DNA of 64,000 nucleotides from Pseudomonas synxantha (GTDB taxonomy: Bacteria > Pseudomonadota > Gammaproteobacteria > Pseudomonadales > Pseudomonadaceae), in the NCBI RefSeq assembly GCF_900105675.1, contig NZ_LT629786.1, forward strand, positions 1,984,001 through 2,048,000, in the 5' to 3' direction. The position numbers were made by a program, and so were the translations under genes. The number at the start of each line of letters is the position of its first letter. Within the stretch, counting starts at the first letter, position 1. Shown here piece after piece: positions 1 to 6,911 of the stretch. The notes beneath the pieces are model-generated. The model did not search any database. It was given only the letters and a program-made list of their open reading frames with translations, and was not told the DNA's origin.

Positions 1-154
1 TAAAGCCCGGCGCGGTGGCGCTGTCGCAGCTGGAGGCGTCGCTGCCTGCCGTATTGTTGATGGTACACGCCCCATACGAGGCCAGCGGCCAGGCCGCCAG
101 TACGATCGCTGAGGCAATGCCTGAGTACAACAGAGAAGTGATCCGTGTGCGCAT
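1..154 (-). CDS. N-terminus of a secreted protein, cut by the window edge
   Basis: An open frame starts at ATG 154 and runs off the left edge (51 codons visible). An AGGA box lies 7 bases upstream, which decides the start over an in-frame ATG at 220. The first 28 or so residues form a classic Sec signal peptide: two arginines, a hydrophobic core rich in Ala, Ile and Leu, and a likely cleavage after ASYGA. The mature part begins CTINNTAGSDASSC, resembling the passenger start of some autotransporters and other surface proteins; this is only a resemblance. The 250 bases upstream (155-404) hold no gene I can support and probably carry its promoter. Confidence 0.55.
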   Translation of the reverse strand, partial: MRTRITSLLYSGIASAIVLAAWPLASYGACTINNTAGSDASSCDSATAPGF

Positions 155-404
155 GGTCGGTCCTCGCTTGAGCACAATGATGTCCCGGCACCTGGCACAC
201 CAGGCGCGGTTCAAGACCATGGCAACGACGAACGCGATACGGATCAGGGACTACGGGTTACCTGCATCTGAAAACATCGGCCAATGCAAAGGGTTGGCAT
301 GGCTTTCTCGACTGCACCTTAACCTGTGCAAGACTTTTTGCACCTTAGCCGTAGATTTGATGGGCTGCTACTGTAAGAAATAACAGGTATGGACGAGTCA
401 GCCC

Positions 405-1166
405 CTAGGCAAACACGATCTCGTAGGGTTCGCGTATACGCTCGAGCAACACTTGGGCCAGCTTGGGCGGTAAACCGATCTGCGGATCGCCGACCAATTG
501 GCTGGCATAGGCATGGGTCGCGTGCAGCTTGCGCGCGACGCTCCAGGTATCCAGGCGTACCTTGCGTGCGCGCTGCCAGGGGATCATGGAAACCTCCCGT
601 GCCGGCCAGTGCCAGGCCCAGACCGGCAGTTCATAGAGCTTTGCCCCCACCAGGTTGCAGGCCTTGGCGCTGGCGCGTCCGACGGCATCGTGATCGTCGT
701 TGCCGTCGTGGCACCACGTGGTAAATACCCTGTCGCCCGGTTGCAGGTAGCGCGCGATGAACTGGCTCATCGCCTGTTCGTGGGCGGCTAACGCGTCATC
801 GCGAAACCCGCCGCGGATCCATTTCAGGCTGTGCAACGGCATGCCCAGGCGGCGCAATGCTTCGGCGCTTTCCTGGGGGCGCACCACGCTCAGGCGGCTG
901 GCCGGCCACACCTGGGAGCCGGGATGGCTGGCGCTGCCGTCGGTGATGGAGATCAATTGCAAGGGGTGTTCGCGGGTACTGAGCAGTTGCAGCAAACCGC
1001 CGCAGGCCAGTAGTTCATCGCCCGGGTGCGGGGCAATGACCACGACGCGTGCGCCGGGCGGCACCAGGCTGGTGAGTGCGATGGCGGGAACCTGTGCCAG
1101 CTGCGGCGCACTGTTCCAGATTTGCGCGGGGCCGCGACGGCCTTCGCTTATGGAGGCAGGCTTCAT
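405..1166 (-). CDS. PIG-L (LmbE-like) deacetylase paralogue 1, catalytic base replaced
   Basis: This 253-residue protein belongs to the PIG-L family of zinc-dependent N-acetylglucosamine-type deacetylases. It is a clear paralogue of the protein encoded at 2598-3356; long blocks such as ITDGSASHPGS, RLSVVRPQESA and VGDPQIGLPP match closely. The signature reads HPGDE at residues 47-51 instead of HPDDE, so the first Asp, the general base in studied family members such as MshB, is Gly. The metal-binding His and second Asp remain, as does the later DDH segment. It may be inactive, regulatory or changed in chemistry. It is separated from the glycosyltransferase gene upstream by 179 bases containing two hairpins, so it may be on its own transcript. 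Upstream AAGGA is 9 bases from ATG. Confidence 0.85.
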   Translation of the reverse strand: MKPASISEGRRGPAQIWNSAPQLAQVPAIALTSLVPPGARVVVIAPHPGDELLACGGLLQLLSTREHPLQLISITDGSASHPGSQVWPASRLSVVRPQESAEALRRLGMPLHSLKWIRGGFRDDALAAHEQAMSQFIARYLQPGDRVFTTWCHDGNDDHDAVGRASAKACNLVGAKLYELPVWAWHWPAREVSMIPWQRARKVRLDTWSVARKLHATHAYASQLVGDPQIGLPPKLAQVLLERIREPYEIVFA

Positions 1167-1231
1167 GGGGGGACATATCCTTGTCGGTCAATGCTGGGTC
1201 GTACCCCGTTGACGGGACGACGCTCTTGTTT

Positions 1232-1287
1232 TCACCCCAGGCTCCGCTGGGGTGAGTGCACGGCACGCCAATCCTGGCGTGCCGTGC
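1232..1287. other. Two adjacent hairpins between operon genes
   Basis: Two perfect inverted repeats lie side by side. The first has 9-bp arms (TCACCCCAG, 1232-1240, with 1247-1255) and a 6-base loop. The second has 13-bp arms (GCACGGCACGCCA, 1258-1270, with 1275-1287) and a 4-base loop. Neither has a T-run on the strand of the flanking genes, so they are not standard intrinsic terminators. They could stabilise mRNA ends or reduce read-through between the glycosyltransferase and PIG-L paralogue 1. Confidence 0.6.
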
Positions 1288-1345
1288 AAAGCGTTATGAG
1301 CATAGACAAGGATCTGGCGCTTTTACACGTTGGCCTGTCGTTTTT

Positions 1346-2005
1346 TTACGAAACCTGCATCAGACTTTTCAAGTAGTCGCCGAACCCGCCCTGGGCGCGG
1401 CAGTCCAGGCGCGCACTGGTCACCACTTGCGGCGCATGGCTCCAGGCAATCGAGGCGCCGCAACGTTCCAGCTCGCGCACCAGTTGCACATCTTCATGGC
1501 AGGCCAGCGGTTCGAACCCGCCGGCCTGCACGTAGGCGCTAGCGCTCACTCCCAGATTGGCGCCATGGATGTGCCGATGCCCATCGCGGGCCTGGTAAGC
1601 CTGGTGATAACGAATCTGTGCCGCCGAGTCGAAGCCTTCGCTCCAGGCATCCACCGTCACCGTGCCACACACGGCATCACAGCCCAGGGCCAGTTGCGCC
1701 ACCAGCCAGTCAGGGGCCACGCGGCTGTCGGCGTCGGTGCAGGAAATCCAGCGTGCGCCCAGGTTTAATAAATGCTGTGCGCCGTCGCCTCGGGCTTGCC
1801 CGACATTGCGCGCCTGCACCGGCAGGCTGTACACCCGATGCGCCTGGGCGATCGCAGCGCTGCCATCGGTGCAGCTGTCGAGTACCACCAGGATCTGCAC
1901 CGTTTCCCCCAGCAGGCCGGGATGGTTGGCGGCGATCTGCGCGGCCCTGAGGCAGTCGCCCAGCAGCGCTTCTTCGTTATGCACCGGGATCAGAATACCG
2001 ATCAT
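1346..2005 (-). CDS. Family 2 glycosyltransferase
   Basis: A 219-residue GT-A fold glycosyltransferase. It opens with MIGILIPVHNEE, the nucleotide-sugar binding start of GT2 enzymes, has LDSCTDGS near residues 42-49, and the metal-binding DxD at DAD 91-93. It lacks membrane helices, so it is probably cytoplasmic. ATG 2005 is chosen because it overlaps the stop of the NodS-like gene by 4 bases (ATGA), typical of translational coupling; an upstream in-frame start would reach far into that gene. The sugar donor and acceptor cannot be read from the sequence. Its operon partners (methyltransferase and deacetylase) suggest that a glycoconjugate is built and modified. Confidence 0.85.
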   Translation of the reverse strand: MIGILIPVHNEEALLGDCLRAAQIAANHPGLLGETVQILVVLDSCTDGSAAIAQAHRVYSLPVQARNVGQARGDGAQHLLNLGARWISCTDADSRVAPDWLVAQLALGCDAVCGTVTVDAWSEGFDSAAQIRYHQAYQARDGHRHIHGANLGVSASAYVQAGGFEPLACHEDVQLVRELERCGASIAWSHAPQVVTSARLDCRAQGGFGDYLKSLMQVS

Positions 2006-2601
2006 CGCAAACCCTCGTGGTGTGCAACCGAGGTACCGTCGCGGCTCCACAGGTCGAGCAGGAAATCCTGGTCATGGTATTGCGCCAGGGGAGGCATACC
2101 CAGCCGCTGCTGGAGCAGGGCGTGCACCTGTTCGGCGGTTTGCGGGCAACCCTCGATGGGCGGGCGCCAATGGCAGGCCAGCAACTGGCCGTCAGTGGCC
2201 AAGGCGGCGAGGGCGCAATCGATCAGATGATGCAGGTCGTCGGCATCCAGGTAATAACACAGCTCACTCAGTACGATCAGCTCAAACTTCCCGGCGGGCC
2301 ATTGCCCGGGCAGGCGACGCTGTTCCACCAGGGCGTGGGGGAAATCCGCCAGCCGCGTTTGTGCCAGCAGCACCGCCGCCTGGGTCGCGTCGCAGCACAC
2401 CAGGCGATCGCAACGACTCGCCAGTTCAGCGCTCAATTCGCCGTTGGCACAGCCAGGTTCAAAGATCGAGACGTAGTGCGGCCGGGCCAGCAGGGCCAGT
2501 GTCAGGGCGCGCTTGCGTTGTTCGTACCAGCGCTGACGAAAGGCCCAGGGGTCGTCGTTGCCGGCAAACAGTTGGTCGAAGTAGGGGGTTGCCACACTCA
2601 T
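2002..2601 (-). CDS. SAM-dependent methyltransferase, NodS-like
   Basis: A 199-residue class I methyltransferase. SAM motif I is visible as IFEPGCANGE (about residues 46-55), followed by CCDAT as motif II and LSELCYYLD as the post-II region. The overall pattern, starting with YFDQLFAGNDDPW, resembles the NodS family, which N-methylates deacetylated chitooligosaccharides during Nod factor synthesis. The gene overlaps its neighbours by 4 bases on both sides (PIG-L paralogue 2 upstream, GT2 downstream). I infer that it methylates the amine left by the PIG-L enzyme, but the substrate is unknown. Confidence 0.8.
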   Translation of the reverse strand: MSVATPYFDQLFAGNDDPWAFRQRWYEQRKRALTLALLARPHYVSIFEPGCANGELSAELASRCDRLVCCDATQAAVLLAQTRLADFPHALVEQRRLPGQWPAGKFELIVLSELCYYLDADDLHHLIDCALAALATDGQLLACHWRPPIEGCPQTAEQVHALLQQRLGMPPLAQYHDQDFLLDLWSRDGTSVAHHEGLR

Positions 2602-3356
2602 ACGAACACCACTTCAAAAGGTTGCAGCAAACGCTCCACCACATAGGGCGCCAGTACCGGTGGCAGGCCGATTTGCGGATCGCCTTCCAGCTGGCTGGCG
2701 AAGGCGTGGATTGCGTGGCGTTTGCGCGCCACGGCCTCGATGGTCAACGGGATTTTGCGTGCCCGATGCCAAGGCACCATGTCGTCTTCAGCCGTGGCCC
2801 AGTGCCACGTCCACACCGGCAGTTCATACAAGGTCGCGCCGACGGCCTGGGCCGCTTTGGCGCTGGCGCGGCCTACGGCTTCATGGTCGCAATGGCCGTC
2901 TTCGCGCCAGGTGGCGAACACCACGTCGGTGGGTTTGAGGTGGCGCTGGATAAACTCGCAGAGCTGGGTTTCGCGCTCGGCCACTTTGCTGTCGGCAAAC
3001 CCGGCGCGCAGCCATTTCAAACTGTGCAGCGGCAGGCCGAGGCGATGCAGGGCCTGTGCCGACTCCTGGGGGCGCACTACGCTCAGGCGCTCCACCGGCC
3101 AACGCCGGGAGCCGGGGTGGCTGGCACTGCCGTCGGTCACGGAGATCAACTGGATGGGCCGGCCCAGCAGCGCCAGACCTTGCAGCAAACCACCGCTGCC
3201 GAGCACTTCATCGTCCGGATGCGGGGCGATAATTACCGCGCGATGCCCCTCGGGTACCAACTGCGCGACGCTGATGTGCGGCAGCTCGGCCAGCCGCGTC
3301 GAGGTTTGCCAGTGATTGAGCGATGTACCTTGGCCGACAATCGGATTGGGCTTCAT
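2598..3356 (-). CDS. PIG-L (LmbE-like) deacetylase paralogue 2, intact motif
   Basis: A 252-residue PIG-L deacetylase with the canonical HPDDE (residues 46-50) and a downstream DGHCDH that supplies the third metal ligand. The longer open frame to 3632 is not the gene: ATG 3356 lies in an ATGA overlap with the stop of the acyl-CoA-dehydrogenase-like gene, and residues upstream of it are an arginine-rich shadow. No signal peptide is seen, so it should act in the cytoplasm on a nucleotide-sugar, lipid-linked sugar or small glycoside. It is the likely active partner of the altered paralogue at 405-1166. Confidence 0.88.
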   Translation of the reverse strand: MKPNPIVGQGTSLNHWQTSTRLAELPHISVAQLVPEGHRAVIIAPHPDDEVLGSGGLLQGLALLGRPIQLISVTDGSASHPGSRRWPVERLSVVRPQESAQALHRLGLPLHSLKWLRAGFADSKVAERETQLCEFIQRHLKPTDVVFATWREDGHCDHEAVGRASAKAAQAVGATLYELPVWTWHWATAEDDMVPWHRARKIPLTIEAVARKRHAIHAFASQLEGDPQIGLPPVLAPYVVERLLQPFEVVFV

Positions 3357-4351
3357 AACTGCCACCTCCCTAAGGGCTCGCCGGCAACCTGTTCGCCCAG
3401 GGCGGCAAGGTCGCGTTCGGCATGGCTTTGCCGCACATACACCGGCAAATCCGCCATCAACTGGGCAAAGTGCGGGTCTTTGCAATAAGGCCCCGCACCG
3501 ACGCCACGGCCAACGTGATGCATGACTTGTTCGACGGTGTCCTCGATACAGGCCCGTGCCTGTTGCGCCAGTTGCCGGGCATCTGCGCCGGGCTCGCGGT
3601 CGATCTGCCCGGCGCTGGCGCGCAGCACGCACGCGGCACTGTTGAGGGCGCTGTCGACGGCGCCGAGATGGGCCAGGGCATGGGGTTCGGGGCGCTGGGC
3701 ACAGTGGGCGCGCAACACTTCACCCAGGCGCTGCGCGGCGCCGTACCAGCATGCGGCAATGCCGATCCCGCCGTGCCAGAAACCTGGGCGCGACAGGTAA
3801 TCGCCCGGGCCACCGACCGCAACACCCCAGGCCTCGCGGAACAGGACTTCGACGCTGCCCGTGGCCGCCATGCCCACGGCACTCCACCCCTCATCGGTGA
3901 CCGTCACGCCAGGTTGATCCATTGCCACCGCCACCAGTTGCTGGCGATCCTCCTCGTCCCAGGCGGTCAGCAAACCATGGCTGACCACCGCCGCGCCGGA
4001 GCACCACGCCTTGCGCCCATCTACCACGAGCCGCTGGCCAGCGTGTCGCACCCGCACTTTGGCCGTCGGCGGCTCAGATGCCCACATGCCCCATGTACTG
4101 CCCAGCGGCGGCAGCGGGCTGTCGAGTTCGGCAATGATCGCCAGCGCATCGGTATGGCCTTCGAACAACTTGCACAGGCGCAAATCATGCCCCGCCACCT
4201 GCGCCAGCCCGCTGAAGCGGGCCAGGGTCTGGCCACTGCCGGGCAGCGGCAGTTGATCCAGACCTTCCTCTTGGAGTGCCTTCAGTGCGTCACCCAGGGC
4301 CTGCGTATCCGCATAACCCCGGTAGCCCTGAAGGAAACCGTGCAACGCCAT
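3353..4351 (-). CDS. Acyl-CoA dehydrogenase-like flavoprotein
   Basis: This 332-residue protein has the acyl-CoA dehydrogenase layout: a helical N-terminus, a beta middle domain (about residues 90-190, with TWGMWASEPPTAKVR and GMAATGSVEV) and a C-terminal helical bundle. It is shorter than the usual 380 residues. The catalytic Glu of typical enzymes is not obvious, so redox function is uncertain. ATG 4351 starts one base after the glgX stop (TGAGATG), and the end overlaps PIG-L paralogue 2 (ATGA). This makes it the first gene of a coupled four-gene block behind glgX. It could oxidise an acyl group or act as a flavin-dependent oxidase on the same glycoconjugate. Confidence 0.78.
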   Translation of the reverse strand: MALHGFLQGYRGYADTQALGDALKALQEEGLDQLPLPGSGQTLARFSGLAQVAGHDLRLCKLFEGHTDALAIIAELDSPLPPLGSTWGMWASEPPTAKVRVRHAGQRLVVDGRKAWCSGAAVVSHGLLTAWDEEDRQQLVAVAMDQPGVTVTDEGWSAVGMAATGSVEVLFREAWGVAVGGPGDYLSRPGFWHGGIGIAACWYGAAQRLGEVLRAHCAQRPEPHALAHLGAVDSALNSAACVLRASAGQIDREPGADARQLAQQARACIEDTVEQVMHHVGRGVGAGPYCKDPHFAQLMADLPVYVRQSHAERDLAALGEQVAGEPLGRWQL

Positions 4352-4352
4352 C

Positions 4353-6512
4353 TCACACCTCGCCTTCGCGTTGCAGTTCAAACAACAGCAGCGAGCGGCC
4401 GGTTACCGCGTACTCATGCTCGAAATCAAAGCGCTCCTGACCGCGTACCGCCGGGTCGTTGGTGTCGAGCATGCAGGTCCAGAACTCACCCTCTGGCACC
4501 GGCGGCAGGCAGAAATTGACCATGTCGTGATGAGCGTTGACCACCAGCAGCAAGGTAGCGTCCGCACCGGCGCGACGAATCCCGGTTTCCTGGGCGCGGC
4601 CATCCATCAGCATGCCCAGGCAGCGGCCCTGACTGTCTTCCCATTGCTCGGTGGTCATCTCGTTGCCATCCGGCGCCAACCAGGTGACGTCCTTCACGCC
4701 GATGTCTTCGTTGTAGTCGCCGACCAGGAAGCGCCCGCGGCGCAGGATCGGATACGTCAGGCGCAGCTTGATCAAGCGCTTGACGAACTTGAGCAGGGCC
4801 TTGCCGTCATCGTCCAGGTCCCAATTGACCCAGCCGATCTCACTGTCCTGGCAATAGGCGTTGTTATTGCCATGCTGGGTACGGGCGAACTCGTCCCCGG
4901 CGACGATCATCGGTGTGCCTTGGGCCAGCAGCAGGGTGGCGAAGAAATTGCGCATCTGGCGCAGGCGCAGTTCGTTGATTTCCGGATCGTCGGTGGGGCC
5001 TTCGACGCCGTGGTTCCAGGACAGGTTGTTGTTGCTGCCGTCCTGGTTGTTTTCGTCGTTGGCCTCGTTGTGCTTGTCGTTGTACGAGACCAGGTCGTGC
5101 AAGGTGAAACCGTCGTGGGCGGTGATGAAGTTCACCGAGCTGTAGGGCCGGCGTCCGCGGTGGTTGAACATCTCGCCCGAAGCGGTCATGCGCCCGGCGA
5201 AATCCGCCAGTTGGCCGTCGTCGCCTTTCCAGAACGCGCGCACCGTATCGCGGAAGCGGTCGTTCCATTCCACCCAGCCTGGCGGGAAGTTGCCCACTTG
5301 ATAACCACCGGGGCCGCAGTCCCAGGGCTCGGCGATCAGTTTCAACTGGCGCAGTATCGGGTCCTGGCGGCAAGCGACGAGGAAGCTGTGGCGCTCATCG
5401 AAGCCATCGCGGTAGCGCCCCAGAATAGTTGCCAGGTCGAAGCGGAAACCGTCCACATGCATCTCGGTGGCCCAGTAGCGCAGCGAGTCGGTGACCATTT
5501 GCAGCACACAGGGGTGGCTCAGATCCAGGGTGTTGCCGGTGCCCGAATCATTGATGTAGAAGCGCTTGTCATCGGGCATCAGCCGGTAGTAGGAGGCGTT
5601 GTCGATGCCGCGCATGGACAGGGTCGGGCCGCGCTCGTTGCCTTCGGCGGTGTGGTTGTAGACCACGTCGAGAATCACTTCCAGCTTCTGCTCATGCAGG
5701 TGCGCGACCATCTCCTTGAACTCGGCAATCTTGCCGCTGGCCAAGTAGCGCGGGTCGGGTGCGAAGAACGCAATGCTGTTATAGCCCCAGTAGTTGGTCA
5801 TGCCTTTTTCCAGCAGATGCTGGTCGTTGACGAAGGCGTGCACCGGCAGCAGTTCGACCGAGGAAATACCCAGTTGGCGGATGTGCTTGAGCACGTCGTC
5901 TTCCATCAGGCCTGCGCAGGTGCCGCGCACCGACTCGCCCACCGACGGGTGGCGCATGCTGATACCGCGCAGGTGGGTTTCATAGATGATCGTACGGTCC
6001 CATGGCACCCGGACCGGTTGATCATTGCCCCAGGTGTGGGCCGGGTCGATGACCTTGCACTTGGGCACGAAGGGCGCGCTGTCACGCTCATCGAAGCTGA
6101 GGTCGTCGTCGGGGTGGCCAATGGTGTAGCCAAACAGTGCCTCGGACCACTTAAGCTCACCCACCAGCTGCTTGGCGTAGGGGTCGATCAGCAGTTTGTT
6201 GTGGTTGAAACGGTGACCATTGGCCGGGTCATAAGCGCCATACACGCGGTAGCCGTAAATCAGCCCGGGATGGGCGTCGGGCAGGTAGCCGTGGAAGATC
6301 TCGTCGGTGTATTCGGGCAGTTCGATGCGCTCCAGCTCTACCTCGCCGGCATCGTCGAACAGGCACAGCTCGACTTTGGTGGCGTTGGCCGAGAACAGTG
6401 CAAAGTTGACGCCCAGGCCATCCCAGGTGGCACCGAGTGGGAAGGGCAAACCTTCACGAATCCGCGACGGTTCATGTTCCTGCGTCGCTGTGGTTTTATC
6501 GGGTTTGCTCAT
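4353..6512 (-). CDS. glgX: Glycogen debranching enzyme GlgX
   Basis: A 719-residue GH13 isoamylase-type enzyme that cuts alpha-1,6 branches of glycogen. An N-terminal CBM48-like domain (LPFPLGATWDGLGVNFALFS) precedes the catalytic barrel. The conserved regions are readable: DVVYNHTAEG (region I), DGFRFDLA with the nucleophile Asp (II), LIAEPWD with the acid/base Glu (III) and FITAHDGF (IV). ATG 6512 is chosen for its AGGAG box; the longer frame to 6617 has no family-like sequence. It follows treY and the DUF2934 gene on the same strand and feeds linear glucan to MalQ and TreY/TreZ. Confidence 0.96.
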   Translation of the reverse strand: MSKPDKTTATQEHEPSRIREGLPFPLGATWDGLGVNFALFSANATKVELCLFDDAGEVELERIELPEYTDEIFHGYLPDAHPGLIYGYRVYGAYDPANGHRFNHNKLLIDPYAKQLVGELKWSEALFGYTIGHPDDDLSFDERDSAPFVPKCKVIDPAHTWGNDQPVRVPWDRTIIYETHLRGISMRHPSVGESVRGTCAGLMEDDVLKHIRQLGISSVELLPVHAFVNDQHLLEKGMTNYWGYNSIAFFAPDPRYLASGKIAEFKEMVAHLHEQKLEVILDVVYNHTAEGNERGPTLSMRGIDNASYYRLMPDDKRFYINDSGTGNTLDLSHPCVLQMVTDSLRYWATEMHVDGFRFDLATILGRYRDGFDERHSFLVACRQDPILRQLKLIAEPWDCGPGGYQVGNFPPGWVEWNDRFRDTVRAFWKGDDGQLADFAGRMTASGEMFNHRGRRPYSSVNFITAHDGFTLHDLVSYNDKHNEANDENNQDGSNNNLSWNHGVEGPTDDPEINELRLRQMRNFFATLLLAQGTPMIVAGDEFARTQHGNNNAYCQDSEIGWVNWDLDDDGKALLKFVKRLIKLRLTYPILRRGRFLVGDYNEDIGVKDVTWLAPDGNEMTTEQWEDSQGRCLGMLMDGRAQETGIRRAGADATLLLVVNAHHDMVNFCLPPVPEGEFWTCMLDTNDPAVRGQERFDFEHEYAVTGRSLLLFELQREGEV

Positions 6513-6594
6513 TGAGTTGCTCCTGCAAAAAGTCTTTTTTCGGGCCGAGCGCAACCGTACTGACGGTGCTTCAGCGAATGACGTGGACGCAAAC

Positions 6595-6615
6595 GGGCCT
6601 CCAGTACGGAGGCCC
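6595..6615 (-). terminator. Hairpin between DUF2934 gene and glgX
   Basis: Arms GGGCCTCC (6595-6602) and GGAGGCCC (6608-6615) form an 8-bp stem with a 5-base loop just after the DUF2934 stop. On the minus strand it is followed only by GTTTGCG, a weak U-tract, so it may attenuate rather than end transcription toward glgX. Confidence 0.4.
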
Positions 6616-6621
6616 AAGGGA

Positions 6622-6888
6622 TCATGGGGCGGGCGGTTTGGGCTTTTTCGGCGCGGCCGGTTTTTTCGCCGCAGGCTTTGCTGGGGCAGGTGCGGCCTTA
6701 GGCTTGGCGGCGGCCTTGGTCGCGGTTTTCGGCTTGGCGGCTGGCTTGGGCTTACTAGGGGTCAGCGCTTCGGCTTCGGCCAACTTGCGCGCCATCTCCC
6801 AGTGGCGAGCATCCTCGCCGTGTGGCTTGCCTTCGGACTCCCAGATCTGATGCGCCAATTCGCGAATGCGTTCCTCTTCTTTACTCAT
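6622..6888 (-). CDS. DUF2934 protein with Lys/Ala/Pro-rich tail
   Basis: An 88-residue protein. Residues 1-40 (KEEERIRELAHQIWESEGKP and DARHWEMA) match the DUF2934 domain, a short helical segment of unknown function often found near glycogen genes. Residues 41-88 are a low-complexity run of Ala, Lys and Pro in AKP-type repeats, resembling histone-like AlgP tails. ATG 6888 is preferred to the in-frame GTG at 6891 because of its GAGGAG spacing. It sits between treY and glgX. A role as a basic adaptor on glucan or nucleic acid is conceivable but unproven. Confidence 0.85.
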   Translation of the reverse strand: MSKEEERIRELAHQIWESEGKPHGEDARHWEMARKLAEAEALTPSKPKPAAKPKTATKAAAKPKAAPAPAKPAAKKPAAPKKPKPPAP

Positions 6889-6911
6889 CACAAACTCCTC
6901 ACAGAAAATGT

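Noticed and set aside
15..383. 122-residue plus-strand frame at the left edge
   Set aside because: No family-like sequence or ribosome site; it runs antisense to the better supported signal-peptide gene start at 154.
1662..3488. 608-residue plus-strand frame
   Set aside because: Arg/Pro-rich shadow of the glycosyltransferase, methyltransferase and PIG-L genes on the minus strand, typical of GC-rich DNA.
4371..6515. 714-residue plus-strand frame opposite glgX
   Set aside because: Antisense of a gene with all GH13 motifs; composition (V, Q, H, A rich) is that of a codon shadow.
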